A DNA stretch of 45,246 nucleotides from Clostridiales bacterium (GCA_012838805.1 DUON01000014.1:66900-112145), one strand, 5' to 3'; positions 7,909 through 16,200 are shown, numbered from the stretch's first letter. Notes: generated by a model not told the origin, from the sequence alone. Made by a program: numbers and translations.

Positions 7909-9696
7909 ATGTACAGGAATCACATTTTAGTTTGCGGAGGTACTGGCTGCGCAAGCGGAAATTCTCAGCAGATATTTGAAGAGTTTGAAAACAGAATAAG
8001 AGCCAAGGGACTGGAAGAAGAAGTTAAGGTCATAATGACCGGCTGCTTCGGGCTTTGCGCATGCGGTCCGGTTGTCGTTGTCTATCCTGAGGGCGCATTT
8101 TATCAGCAGGTTAAGGTCGAGAATGTAAAAGAGATAGTAAACGAGCATATCGTCAAGGGCAGAATAGTATCTCACCTTCTCTATAAGGACAAAACAGCGG
8201 CTGAAGAGCAAATCAAGGCGCTTAACGACACTACTTTTTATAAAAATCAGCATAGGGTGGCATTAAAGAACTGTGGATATATAGACCCTGAGAATATAGA
8301 CGAATACATAGCTTATGACGGATATCAAGCCTTAATAAAGTGCTATCAGGAGCTTACTCCTCAACAAGTCATAGATATCATAAAAGAATCCGGGCTTAGA
8401 GGACGAGGCGGCGGCGGATTCCCCACCGGTCTGAAATGGCAATTCACAAAGAACGCCCCGGGCGAGGTTAAGTATGTTTGCTGCAACGCCGACGAAGGCG
8501 ACCCCGGTGCGTTTATGGATAGGTCAGTATTGGAAGGCGACCCTCACGCTTTAATCGAAGCTATGACAATAGCCGGTTATGCCGTAGGCGCAGAACAAGG
8601 CTTTGTATATGTCAGAGCCGAATATCCTATCGCCGTTAAGAGACTGCAAATAGCCATTAGACAAGCGAAAGAATACGGTCTTTTGGGCAAAAATATTTTG
8701 GGAACAAAAAACAATTTTGACTTAGAAATAAGACTGGGCTCCGGCGCGTTCGTTTGCGGCGAGGAGACAGCTCTTATGGCAAGCATAGAGGGCAAGAGAG
8801 GCGAGCCCAGACCCCGTCCTCCTTTCCCCGCCGTCAAAGGTCTGTTCGGAAAGCCCACGCTTTTGAACAATGTGGAGACTTTCGCCAACATTCCGCAAAT
8901 TATCCTAAAAGGCGCAGAGTGGTTCTCCAGTATGGGTACGGACAAGTCCAAGGGAACAAAGGTATTCGCCCTTGGCGGAAAGATAACCAATACTGGACTT
9001 GTAGAAATCCCAATGGGAACGACTTTGAGAACGGTCATAGAAGATATCGGCGGCGGCATCCCCGGCGGCAAGAAGTTCAAAGCCGCACAGACAGGCGGAC
9101 CTTCTGGCGGATGTATACCCGCAAAGTATCTTGACATACCCATTGATTATGACAACCTCATAGAAATTGGTTCAATGATGGGTTCGGGCGGTCTTATCGT
9201 TATGGACGAAGACAACTGCATGGTGGATATCGCCAAGTTCTTCCTTGAGTTCACACAGGAAGAGTCTTGTGGTAAGTGCACTCCTTGCCGTATAGGAACA
9301 AAGAGGCTGTTGGAATATCTTGAAAAGATAACCAGTGGCAAAGCAGACTTGCAAGACTTGGAAGACATGGAAAAGCTTTGTTATTACATAAAAGACAATT
9401 CGCTTTGCGGCCTGGGTCAAACCGCACCCAATCCCGTACTTTCCACTTTGAGATATTTCAAAGACGAGTATATTGCACATGTCGTGGATAAGAAATGTCC
9501 CGCCGGCGTTTGTAAAGACCTGTTGCAATACTTCATCACCGACAACTGTAAGGGCTGTACCCTTTGCGCAAAGAAATGCCCGGTTGGAGCTATCAGCGGC
9601 AAGGTCAAAGAAAAGCATGTTATCGATCCCGAGAAATGTATCAAGTGCGGCGTTTGTATGGATGTCTGCAAATTTAATGCGGTCATCAAAAAATAG
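7909..9696 (+). CDS. hydB: NuoF-like NADH/FMN subunit of [FeFe]-hydrogenase
   Basis: The flavoprotein subunit that binds NADH and FMN and is thought to be the bifurcation site in HydABC-type enzymes. Domains in order: a thioredoxin-like [2Fe-2S] domain (Cys9, 14, 46, 50), the NuoF domain with FMN/NADH motifs RGRGGGGFPTG, NADEGDPGAFMDR and GAFVCGEETAL, an SLBB region, the ESCGKCTPCRIG [4Fe-4S] site, and a C-terminal ferredoxin domain with two CxxCxxCxxxCP sites. The length of 595 residues is normal. The ATG at 7909 is 6 bases after AGGAGG; the ATG at 7903 would touch the ribosome binding site. Confidence 0.96.
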   Translation: MYRNHILVCGGTGCASGNSQQIFEEFENRIRAKGLEEEVKVIMTGCFGLCACGPVVVVYPEGAFYQQVKVENVKEIVNEHIVKGRIVSHLLYKDKTAAEEQIKALNDTTFYKNQHRVALKNCGYIDPENIDEYIAYDGYQALIKCYQELTPQQVIDIIKESGLRGRGGGGFPTGLKWQFTKNAPGEVKYVCCNADEGDPGAFMDRSVLEGDPHALIEAMTIAGYAVGAEQGFVYVRAEYPIAVKRLQIAIRQAKEYGLLGKNILGTKNNFDLEIRLGSGAFVCGEETALMASIEGKRGEPRPRPPFPAVKGLFGKPTLLNNVETFANIPQIILKGAEWFSSMGTDKSKGTKVFALGGKITNTGLVEIPMGTTLRTVIEDIGGGIPGGKKFKAAQTGGPSGGCIPAKYLDIPIDYDNLIEIGSMMGSGGLIVMDEDNCMVDIAKFFLEFTQEESCGKCTPCRIGTKRLLEYLEKITSGKADLQDLEDMEKLCYYIKDNSLCGLGQTAPNPVLSTLRYFKDEYIAHVVDKKCPAGVCKDLLQYFITDNCKGCTLCAKKCPVGAISGKVKEKHVIDPEKCIKCGVCMDVCKFNAVIKK

Positions 9697-9706
9697 GAGG
9701 TAAAAG

Positions 9707-11440
9707 ATGATAAACTTAACTATAAATGGTAAAGCGATAAGCGTTCCCGAGGGAACAACGATATTAGAAGCCGCGAGAAAAGCCGGCATAAATATACCTA
9801 CCTTATGTTATCTTAAGGATATCAACTCCATAGGTGCTTGCAGAGTGTGCGTCGTCGAAGTCAAGGGCGCAAGGAATCTTGTGGCAAGCTGTGTCTATCC
9901 GGTAAGCGAAGGTATGGAAGTAATCACTAATTCCAAAAGAGTAATAGAGAGCAGAAAGACAACCGTCGAGCTTATACTTAGCGACCATGAAAAGAAGTGT
10001 CTCTCCTGCATTAGAAGCCAAAACTGTGAACTGCAAAAACTCAGTAAAGAATTGGGCTGCGATGAGGAGCATTATCAAGGCGAATCCAATAACTTCAATC
10101 TTGACCTTTCTACTCCCTATCTTGTTAGAGATAACAACAAGTGCATACTTTGCAGAAGATGCGTAGCGGCATGTAGGGACTATCAGTCAGTTTCGGTTAT
10201 CGGCGCCAATTCAAGAGGTTTCGATACACATATAGGAACATTCTTCAATAAGGATTTGGACGCTGTGCCTTGCGTGGCGTGCGGACAGTGCATAAATGTA
10301 TGCCCCACAGGCGCGTTGAGGGAAAGGGACGAGATAGACGATGTTATGGACGCCATTAACGACCCCAAGAAGTATGTGGTTATGGTATCCGCTCCTGCGG
10401 TTAGAGTAGCCATTGGCGAGGAGTTCGGCTATCCCGTAGGCACAAACACCCAAGGCAAGATGGTTGCCGCCATGAAAGCTTTGGGCGCTGACGATGTATT
10501 CGATGTCAATATGACGGCTGACCTTACTATCATGGAAGAGGGCTTTGAATTCCTCAACAGAGTAAAGAACGGCGGCGTTTTGCCCATGCTTACAAGCTGT
10601 TCTCCGGCGTGGATAAAGTTTGTTGAACACTTCTATCCCGAACTTATCCCCAATCTCTCTACTTGCAAATCGCCTCAACAGATGTTCGGTGCGGTGATTA
10701 AGACTTATTATGCCGAAAAGAAAGGCATAGACCCCAAGGATATGGTTGTGGTGTCCGTCATGCCTTGTACAGCTAAGAAATTCGAGAAGGGCAGACCAAA
10801 CCAAAGCGCAGCGGGCGTTCCCGATATAGACTATGTCTTGACCACAAGAGAGCTTGCAAGAATGATTAAGAGAGAAGGCATAATGTATAGAGAGCTTGAA
10901 GACAAAGATTTTGACACGCCTTTGGGAATAGGCTCTTCGGCAGGTCTTATCTTTGGAACAAGCGGCGGCGTTATGGAAGCGGCTTTAAGAACGGTCAGAG
11001 AAGTATTGGAGAATAAGAGCTTTGATAAGTTGGACTTCAAAGAAGTCAGAGGTATTGAAGGTATTAAGGAAGCGACCTATAATATAGCCGGCATAGATGT
11101 CAAAGTAGCGGTAGCAAGCGGACTTTCCAATGCCAGAAAGCTTATGGACAAAATTAAGAGCGGCGAGGCGGACTATCACTTCATAGAGATTATGTCCTGT
11201 CCCGGCGGATGCGTAAATGGCGGCGGACAACCCATAAGAACAGCCGAAGAGCGCAACACCATGAACATCCCTGGCTTGAGAGCAAAGGCTATTTATGATA
11301 CGGACAAATCGGCGAAATTGAGAAAATCGCATGAAAATCCCGTAGTAAAAGAGCTTTATGAGAATTACTTTGGAGAGCCCAACAGCCACAAGGCGCATGA
11401 AATTCTCCACACCAAGTATCAAAAAAGAGAGAAGGTCTAA
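9707..11440 (+). CDS. hydA: [FeFe]-hydrogenase catalytic subunit
   Basis: Reversibly reduces protons to H2 in the cytoplasm. The 577 residues show an N-terminal [2Fe-2S] domain (Cys34, 45, 48, 62), a His-Cys3 [4Fe-4S] site (His94, Cys98, 101, 107), a two-cluster ferredoxin domain (Cys146-156 and Cys189-199), then the H-cluster domain. Its motifs are L1 TSCSPAW (296-302), L2 MPCTAKKFE (352-360) and L3 EIMSCPGGCVNGGGQP (494-509). L1 has Ser where the consensus TSCCPxW has its second Cys. The subunit set HydC, HydB and HydA indicates the trimeric NADH-plus-ferredoxin type. HydE, HydF and HydG maturases are not in the window. A terminator follows. Confidence 0.97.
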   Translation: MINLTINGKAISVPEGTTILEAARKAGINIPTLCYLKDINSIGACRVCVVEVKGARNLVASCVYPVSEGMEVITNSKRVIESRKTTVELILSDHEKKCLSCIRSQNCELQKLSKELGCDEEHYQGESNNFNLDLSTPYLVRDNNKCILCRRCVAACRDYQSVSVIGANSRGFDTHIGTFFNKDLDAVPCVACGQCINVCPTGALRERDEIDDVMDAINDPKKYVVMVSAPAVRVAIGEEFGYPVGTNTQGKMVAAMKALGADDVFDVNMTADLTIMEEGFEFLNRVKNGGVLPMLTSCSPAWIKFVEHFYPELIPNLSTCKSPQQMFGAVIKTYYAEKKGIDPKDMVVVSVMPCTAKKFEKGRPNQSAAGVPDIDYVLTTRELARMIKREGIMYRELEDKDFDTPLGIGSSAGLIFGTSGGVMEAALRTVREVLENKSFDKLDFKEVRGIEGIKEATYNIAGIDVKVAVASGLSNARKLMDKIKSGEADYHFIEIMSCPGGCVNGGGQPIRTAEERNTMNIPGLRAKAIYDTDKSAKLRKSHENPVVKELYENYFGEPNSHKAHEILHTKYQKREKV

Positions 11441-11448
11441 AAATAGCA

Positions 11449-11480
11449 AAAAACCGCATCCAAGGGGATGCGGTTTTTTT
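11449..11480 (+). terminator. Rho-independent terminator of the hydrogenase operon
   Basis: CCGCATCC and GGATGCGG form an uninterrupted 8-bp stem with an AAGG loop, followed by seven T; the AAAA before the stem can pair with the T tract, so it may also work on the other strand. Confidence 0.92.
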
Positions 11481-11521
11481 ATCAAGTTATTAGACTGTCT
11501 TGCCTTAATATATATTAAGGT

Positions 11522-11550
11522 TTGCATTTAAGGGATAATTAATATATAAT
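11522..11550 (+). promoter_or_regulatory. Putative dnaX promoter very close to the start codon
   Basis: TTGCAT, 17 bases, TATAAT. The -10 hexamer ends 8 bases before the dnaX ATG and no Shine-Dalgarno sequence lies between them, so the transcript may begin at or one to two bases before the ATG. Confidence 0.5.
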
Positions 11551-11558
11551 TATACATT

Positions 11559-13193
11559 ATGGCATATGTATCACTATATAGAAGGTTTCGCCCCGACACA
11601 TTTGAAAAAGTCGTGGGACAAGACCACATCACAAAGACCTTAATCAACCAAATCAAGAACGACAATATAGGTCATGCTTATCTTTTTACGGGCACGAGAG
11701 GCACAGGCAAGACAACCTGCGCCAAAATTTTCGCAAAGGCGGTCAACTGCCTTAGTCCTGTCAACGGCTCTCCCTGCAACAAGTGCAAGGTGTGCGTGGA
11801 GCTGTCCAAGCCCAATAACATAGATATCATAGAAATCGACGCCGCAAGCAATAACGGCGTGGAAGAGATAAGGCAAATAAAAGAAAACACACAGTACCGT
11901 CCCACCGCGGGAAGATATAAAGTATATATAGTGGACGAAGTCCATATGCTCACGGCGTCAGCTTTTAACGCACTGCTTAAGACCTTGGAAGAACCGCCAG
12001 AGCATATTATTTTTATACTTGCCACCACCGAGGCACAAAAACTCCCTGCCACTATTTTGAGCAGATGTTTGAGGTTTGATTTTAGGCTTGTCTCCACTGA
12101 GAATATAGCCAATCTCTTGATGCGAATATTTGACGAATTGAAAGTCAAATACCAAAAGAAAGCGGTGGAACAGATAGCTTTATATGGCGAGGGAAGCGTA
12201 AGAGACGCCATATCCGTTGCGGATATGTGTATGTCTTATTGCGACAAGGAAATAACCCTTGAAGCGGTGCTTGAAGCTCTGGGCGCAAGCGATTTTGAAA
12301 TAATAAACCAATTGGGACAGGCTATACTGCAAGGCGACACCAAACAAGCCCTTACTGTTTTAGACAAGCTTTTTTCACAAGGCAGAAACACAATTCACAA
12401 AGATTTGTGCAACTACTTAAGAAATCTGCTTGCGATAAAAAATATCCAAGGCGTGAAGCTTAGTTCGGTTACAGACGAAGAGGCAGTTTTGCTAAAAGAG
12501 ATATCAAAAAATTATGAGAATTATCGCATAAGCCGTGCTATGGAAGTCATATCGGGTATTGAAACAGCTCTTAGATTTTCAACCCAACCCAGAATTCTAT
12601 TGGAAGCCACAGTAGTAAAAGCTTGCGAGCTCAAACTTGATACATCTAGCGAGGCTGTTGCCACAAGGATAAAAGAGCTTGAAAACAAATTGGAACAATT
12701 AAAAACAGAAGGCATAAAAATAGAAAAAAAGGCTGACAAAGAGCCTAAGGAAAAAAAGCAGAAACCCCAAGAGCCCGAAGAGAAACCCGACATCAATAAA
12801 ATCTTGAAAGGACAAGCCGTTAGGGTAGAGGACAAAGCGATATTTGAAGAGGCAAGCACCGAGGAAGAAGAACGAGCGCTTAAGATTTGGGACGATGTAT
12901 TAAAATCCCTTAATAACATGGGGGAAAGGAGGCTTTTTATTGCCGCTTCGGACATCCAAGAGGGAATTTATCTTCAAGACAAGGCGCTTGTGGTCAGAAG
13001 TCAAGACGACGCCACGGTGAAACTTCTTAATCGTGAACATTTTCATAAGACAATGAACCAAGCTATTAAAGAGGTGCTGGGGAACGAATATTCTTTTATA
13101 TGCGAAAAATCGATAGGCGAGACCAACGGCATTAAAGAAGGCTTGAATCAATTGACCCAATTATTTGGCGACAGTTTGAAAATCAAGAAATAA
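11559..13193 (+). CDS. dnaX: DNA polymerase III subunit tau/gamma (clamp loader ATPase)
   Basis: The AAA+ motor of the clamp loader, which opens and loads the sliding clamp and, as full-length tau, links polymerases at the fork. The 544 residues show Walker A GTRGTGKTT near 44-52, a four-Cys zinc module ending CNKCKVC, DEVHM as Walker B, the SRC arginine-finger motif (ATILSRCLRFDF), and domain III up to about residue 365. A charged Lys/Glu/Pro linker then precedes a C-terminal domain like tau domains IV-V. The linker contains two in-frame A-AAA-AAG heptamers (12725-12731 and 12752-12758) that could produce a short gamma form. No ribosome binding site is visible. ybaB and recR follow, as in most Firmicutes. 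Confidence 0.96.
   Translation: MAYVSLYRRFRPDTFEKVVGQDHITKTLINQIKNDNIGHAYLFTGTRGTGKTTCAKIFAKAVNCLSPVNGSPCNKCKVCVELSKPNNIDIIEIDAASNNGVEEIRQIKENTQYRPTAGRYKVYIVDEVHMLTASAFNALLKTLEEPPEHIIFILATTEAQKLPATILSRCLRFDFRLVSTENIANLLMRIFDELKVKYQKKAVEQIALYGEGSVRDAISVADMCMSYCDKEITLEAVLEALGASDFEIINQLGQAILQGDTKQALTVLDKLFSQGRNTIHKDLCNYLRNLLAIKNIQGVKLSSVTDEEAVLLKEISKNYENYRISRAMEVISGIETALRFSTQPRILLEATVVKACELKLDTSSEAVATRIKELENKLEQLKTEGIKIEKKADKEPKEKKQKPQEPEEKPDINKILKGQAVRVEDKAIFEEASTEEEERALKIWDDVLKSLNNMGERRLFIAASDIQEGIYLQDKALVVRSQDDATVKLLNREHFHKTMNQAIKEVLGNEYSFICEKSIGETNGIKEGLNQLTQLFGDSLKIKK
12707..12736 (+). promoter_or_regulatory. Candidate -1 programmed frameshift site in dnaX
   Basis: The heptamer A-AAA-AAG at 12725-12731 is in the correct phase (gaA AAA AAG). 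Slipping back one base reads GGC then TGA (12734-12736), ending the protein after residue 392. AGAAGG, a Shine-Dalgarno-like sequence, lies 12 bases upstream of the heptamer. E. coli dnaX uses the same heptamer, a Shine-Dalgarno-like stimulator at similar distance and an almost immediate UGA. I do not see a convincing downstream hairpin at the right spacing. A second heptamer at 12752-12758 would end after about 413 residues. Confidence 0.55.
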
Positions 13194-13226
13194 ATCATAA
13201 TCTAAACTATAAAAGGAGAATGATAT

Positions 13227-13559
13227 ATGGCAAAATTCAGCGGCGGATACGGCGGCGGAAATATGCAATCGCTTATGAGACAGGCACAAAAAATGCAGGC
13301 TGAACTGTTGAAAGCTCAAGAAGAGCTTGCCGATACCGAAGTAGTAGCTACCGCCGGCGGAGGCATGGTGGAAGTGGTCATGACATGCGACAGAAAACTT
13401 TCTTCCATAAAAATAAAACCCGAAGCGGTGGACCCCGATGATGTGGAAATGCTTGAAGATATGATACTTGCCGCGTTCAACGAAGGCATGAAGCTTGTGG
13501 AACAAGAGCAAGAAAGAGTAATGGGTCCGTTGAGCGGCGGCATGGGAGGCTTGTTCTAG
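13227..13559 (+). CDS. ybaB: YbaB/EbfC family nucleoid-associated protein
   Basis: A small dimeric DNA-binding protein of 110 residues. After a Gly-rich start it shows the family helix MQSLMRQAQKMQAELLKAQE, then the beta region (VVATAGGGMVEVVMTCDRKL) with the usual IKPEAVDPDDVEMLEDM segment. AAAGGAG stands 8 bases before the ATG. The stop TAG shares its last G with the GTG start of recR, so the two are translationally coupled. The conserved dnaX-ybaB-recR order supports the call. Confidence 0.95.
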   Translation: MAKFSGGYGGGNMQSLMRQAQKMQAELLKAQEELADTEVVATAGGGMVEVVMTCDRKLSSIKIKPEAVDPDDVEMLEDMILAAFNEGMKLVEQEQERVMGPLSGGMGGLF

Positions 13560-14140
13560 TGAGAAACGAAGCCATAAATAGGCTTATCGCGGCATTCAGA
13601 AAGCTGCCCGGCGCAGGCAACAAAACCGCCATGAGATACGCTTACAGCGTGCTGAAAATGGATGAAAAAGATGTCCAAGCTTTTATTGAGGCGATAAAAA
13701 ACGCCAAAGAAAGAATAAAGCTCTGTTCGTTATGCGGAAATTATACCGAGACTGAAGTATGCGATATCTGTTCGAAAAGGGACAAGACTGTCATATGTGT
13801 AGTCAGTGAACCCAAGGATATCCTACCTTTTGAAAAAATGGGCGGTTTTAACGGTGTTTATCATGTTCTGCATGGAGCGTTGGATTTTCAAAAAGGCGTG
13901 GGTGCAGACGATATTAGAATAAAAGAGCTTATTGACCGCTTAGTAGGCGTCAAAGAAGTGATTATCGCCACTAATCCCGATATCAGCGGAGAACTCACCG
14001 CCTCATACCTTGCCAATCTGATAAAACCCCTTGGAGTCAAGGTTTCAAGGCTTGGATACGGTCTCTCTATCGGCAGCGAGATAGAATATGCCGACGCATT
14101 GACCCTGCAAAGGGCTTTGCAAGACAGAAAGGAATTATAA
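13559..14140 (+). CDS. recR: Recombination protein RecR
   Basis: Acts with RecF and RecO to load RecA at gaps in DNA. The 193 residues contain the helix-hairpin-helix LPGAGNKTAMRYAY near 17-30, a four-cysteine zinc finger CSLCGNYTETEVCDIC near 56-71, and a Toprim domain starting VICVVSEPKDILPFEK and ending with the GLSIGSEIEYADALTLQRAL tail. The Toprim part has ATNPDISGELTA where most RecR have ATNPTxEGExTA. The start is a GTG overlapping the ybaB stop. Confidence 0.96.
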   Translation: MRNEAINRLIAAFRKLPGAGNKTAMRYAYSVLKMDEKDVQAFIEAIKNAKERIKLCSLCGNYTETEVCDICSKRDKTVICVVSEPKDILPFEKMGGFNGVYHVLHGALDFQKGVGADDIRIKELIDRLVGVKEVIIATNPDISGELTASYLANLIKPLGVKVSRLGYGLSIGSEIEYADALTLQRALQDRKEL

Positions 14141-14159
14141 CAGAAAAAGAGGTGAAAAG

Positions 14160-14684
14160 GTGCCCAGAATACCCATTGTGGAATACCAAAACGCTTGCCT
14201 CGAAGCAAAAATAGAGTATTCAAAACAGATAGCCAAACATGGCAGAATAACCAACATGAAAAAGACCCTTTTACATAATGTACCTGCTTTCAAGGCTCTT
14301 ATGGAATGGTATACCTTAAGAGACGAGGCGGCGAAGTTCTTAAACGATTTTGACATCAACGCCTTTTGCCATGCTATTTCCACCCACAACAACTGCCTTA
14401 TTTGTTCTACCTTTTTTAGAAGACTTTTGATAGATGCAGGATATGACCCCGACAACCTTGTATTTGAAGAAAAGACGCAACTGCTCATAGATTTTGGAAG
14501 AGCATGTGTCAACAATCCCAATACTGTTGACGACGAGCTGTTTCAAAAACTCAAAAAGTATTTTACAGACAGCCAGATTGTGCTTCTCACGGCTTTTGCG
14601 GGCATGATGATAGCTACAAATTTGATAAACAATGTTTTAGATGTCGAGCTTGACGACTATTTGACAAGTTATACAAAGAGGTAA
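14160..14684 (+). CDS. Carboxymuconolactone decarboxylase/AhpD-like protein
   Basis: A 174-residue, mostly helical protein with the AhpD-like signature HAISTHNNCLICSTFF, giving a Cys-x2-Cys pair (around residues 80-83) preceded by a His, and an upstream HNVPAFKALMEWY helix seen in the family. Such proteins act as thiol peroxidase partners or as decarboxylases; the substrate cannot be told. It starts with GTG 5 bases after GAGG. It is 19 bases after recR and 9 bases before an SDR gene, so the two are probably co-transcribed and may act in one redox step. Confidence 0.75.
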   Translation: MPRIPIVEYQNACLEAKIEYSKQIAKHGRITNMKKTLLHNVPAFKALMEWYTLRDEAAKFLNDFDINAFCHAISTHNNCLICSTFFRRLLIDAGYDPDNLVFEEKTQLLIDFGRACVNNPNTVDDELFQKLKKYFTDSQIVLLTAFAGMMIATNLINNVLDVELDDYLTSYTKR

Positions 14685-14693
14685 AGAGCTTTT

Positions 14694-15500
14694 ATGACAA
14701 AAAAATTTTCCAATAAGACAATTATCATCACCGGAGCAGCAAAAGGTCAAGGGAGAGCCACCGCCATAGCTTTCGCAAAAAACGGTGCAAATATCGTTGC
14801 TTTCGACTTACCCAATAGGCTTTGCTATCCCGCATATAACGATGCTTGCCAAAATGACCTTATAAGTTTGAAAAAAGAGATTAACTCTTTTGGCGGAAAG
14901 GTCGAGATATGCTTTGGCGATGTTAGAAACGAAAAGGATGTCATACAAACCGTCAATGTGGCGGCGGAGAAATTCAAAACTATAGACATACTTTTTAATA
15001 ATGCTGGCATTTGCGCTTATGGCATGGCGCACGAGCTTACAGAAGAGGAATGGGACTTCATGATGGACATAAACTGCAAGGGTGCTTTTTTGTTCAGCAA
15101 GCATGTAATACCCCACATGCGGAGGCAAAAAAGCGGGGTTATTGTCAACAATTCTTCAATTGCGGGCTTAAGAGGTATGAAGAGGCTTTCTCATTATGCG
15201 GCGAGCAAATGGGCTATGGTGGGACTTACCAAATCGCTTGCCTTGGAGCTTGCCGAATACAATGTTAGGGTAGTTAGCCTTCATGCTACTGGAGTAAACA
15301 CCCCCATGAATGACGGACTGGCTTTTTTAGAGGGGGAGACGCCTGAAGCTATTGCGCAAAAATCTGCGGGGAATCTGTTGAACACGCCATGGATTGAAGT
15401 TGAAGATGTGGTCAACGCCATGCTTTATATATGCAGCGACAAGGCAAGATTTATGACGGGAAGTCAATTTGTGCTCGATGCTGGACTATTGACGAGGTGA
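14694..15500 (+). CDS. SDR family NAD(P)-dependent oxidoreductase
   Basis: A 268-residue Rossmann-fold dehydrogenase. It has the TGAAKGQGRA dinucleotide loop near 14-23, NNAG near 101-104, the catalytic Ser in NNSSIAG and YAASK near residues 169-173. A stretch after beta-2 (FDLPNRLCYPAYNDACQNDL) resembles the insertion found in the mycofactocin-associated SDR subgroup, but no mycofactocin biosynthesis gene is in the window. The partner and substrate are unknown. It follows the AhpD-like gene closely and precedes the YhhN-family gene by 2 bases. Confidence 0.88.
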   Translation: MTKKFSNKTIIITGAAKGQGRATAIAFAKNGANIVAFDLPNRLCYPAYNDACQNDLISLKKEINSFGGKVEICFGDVRNEKDVIQTVNVAAEKFKTIDILFNNAGICAYGMAHELTEEEWDFMMDINCKGAFLFSKHVIPHMRRQKSGVIVNNSSIAGLRGMKRLSHYAASKWAMVGLTKSLALELAEYNVRVVSLHATGVNTPMNDGLAFLEGETPEAIAQKSAGNLLNTPWIEVEDVVNAMLYICSDKARFMTGSQFVLDAGLLTR

Positions 15501-15502
15501 AG

Positions 15503-16195
15503 ATGATTGGGATATATACGGTTATCACGATAACCATACTGCTTTCTTTTGTTACTGTGACTTTACAAGTTCAGCAAAAGCATTCTTTGAGATTTATTTC
15601 GAAGTGTCTTGCCAGCCTTGGTTTTATGGCGGCGGCTTTCTTGGCTCTTAGCACTCAGAACAAGGTAGAAACTTGGCATTTTGCCATTGTTGCGGCTTTA
15701 TTGTTGGGACTTATGGGGGATGTTTTTTTAGGCACAAAAGAATTAATTAAAAAAGAGTTTGAAGACCCTCTTATGCTGGGCGGTTTGATATTCTTTTTGT
15801 TAGGGCATATCGCATATATCTTGGTCTTTAGCTTGACGGCGGCAAGATTTAATTATTGGATGCTGGCTTTGCTTGCGGTGTTTCCAATAGTAATTTATTC
15901 TCTGATTAAATTCAAGGCGATAGAGCCCGGAAAAGCTTCCATACCTATGATAGTTTACTCATTGGTGATCGGGGCTATGGCTGTTGCGGCAATAAATTAT
16001 CTTGCGGAAAGCTTGTCGCTTAAAGGGTGGTTGATTTTTATCGGTGCGGTATTGTTCTGCCTATCTGACACCCTGCTTGCTTTTTATAATTTCAAGTCCT
16101 TCAAAAATCCAAACAACAAACACATTTTGTCATACATATATCTTCCCGCCTACTATACGGCCCAAAGCTTATTCGCTCTTGTTTTGGCTCTATAA
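15503..16195 (+). CDS. YhhN/TMEM86 (lysoplasmalogenase-like) membrane protein
   Basis: A 230-residue integral membrane protein with about eight hydrophobic helices. Family patterns include the Lys of the KCLASLGF segment, GLMGDVFLG, FFLLGHIAYILVF, VLFCLSDTLLAF and a final LPAYYTAQSLFAL. Characterised relatives hydrolyse lysoplasmalogens at the vinyl ether bond; activity here is inferred. The ATG at 15503 sits 3 bases after GAGGTGA and is preferred to a codon inside the SDR gene. Its stop lies 5 bases from the minE stop on the other strand. Confidence 0.8.
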   Translation: MIGIYTVITITILLSFVTVTLQVQQKHSLRFISKCLASLGFMAAAFLALSTQNKVETWHFAIVAALLLGLMGDVFLGTKELIKKEFEDPLMLGGLIFFLLGHIAYILVFSLTAARFNYWMLALLAVFPIVIYSLIKFKAIEPGKASIPMIVYSLVIGAMAVAAINYLAESLSLKGWLIFIGAVLFCLSDTLLAFYNFKSFKNPNNKHILSYIYLPAYYTAQSLFALVLAL

Positions 16196-16200
16196 AAAAA

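Noticed and set aside
8577..9789. Long open frames on the minus strand opposite hydB and the start of hydA
   Set aside because: They are antisense to strongly conserved NuoF-like and HydA-like sequence, have no ribosome binding sites and no recognisable motifs; long antisense frames are expected from the codon use here.
12730..12746. AGGCT/AGCCT stem as the downstream stimulator of dnaX frameshifting
   Set aside because: Its 5' arm overlaps the slippery heptamer, so it would already be melted in the ribosome; only the upstream Shine-Dalgarno-like element is a credible stimulator.
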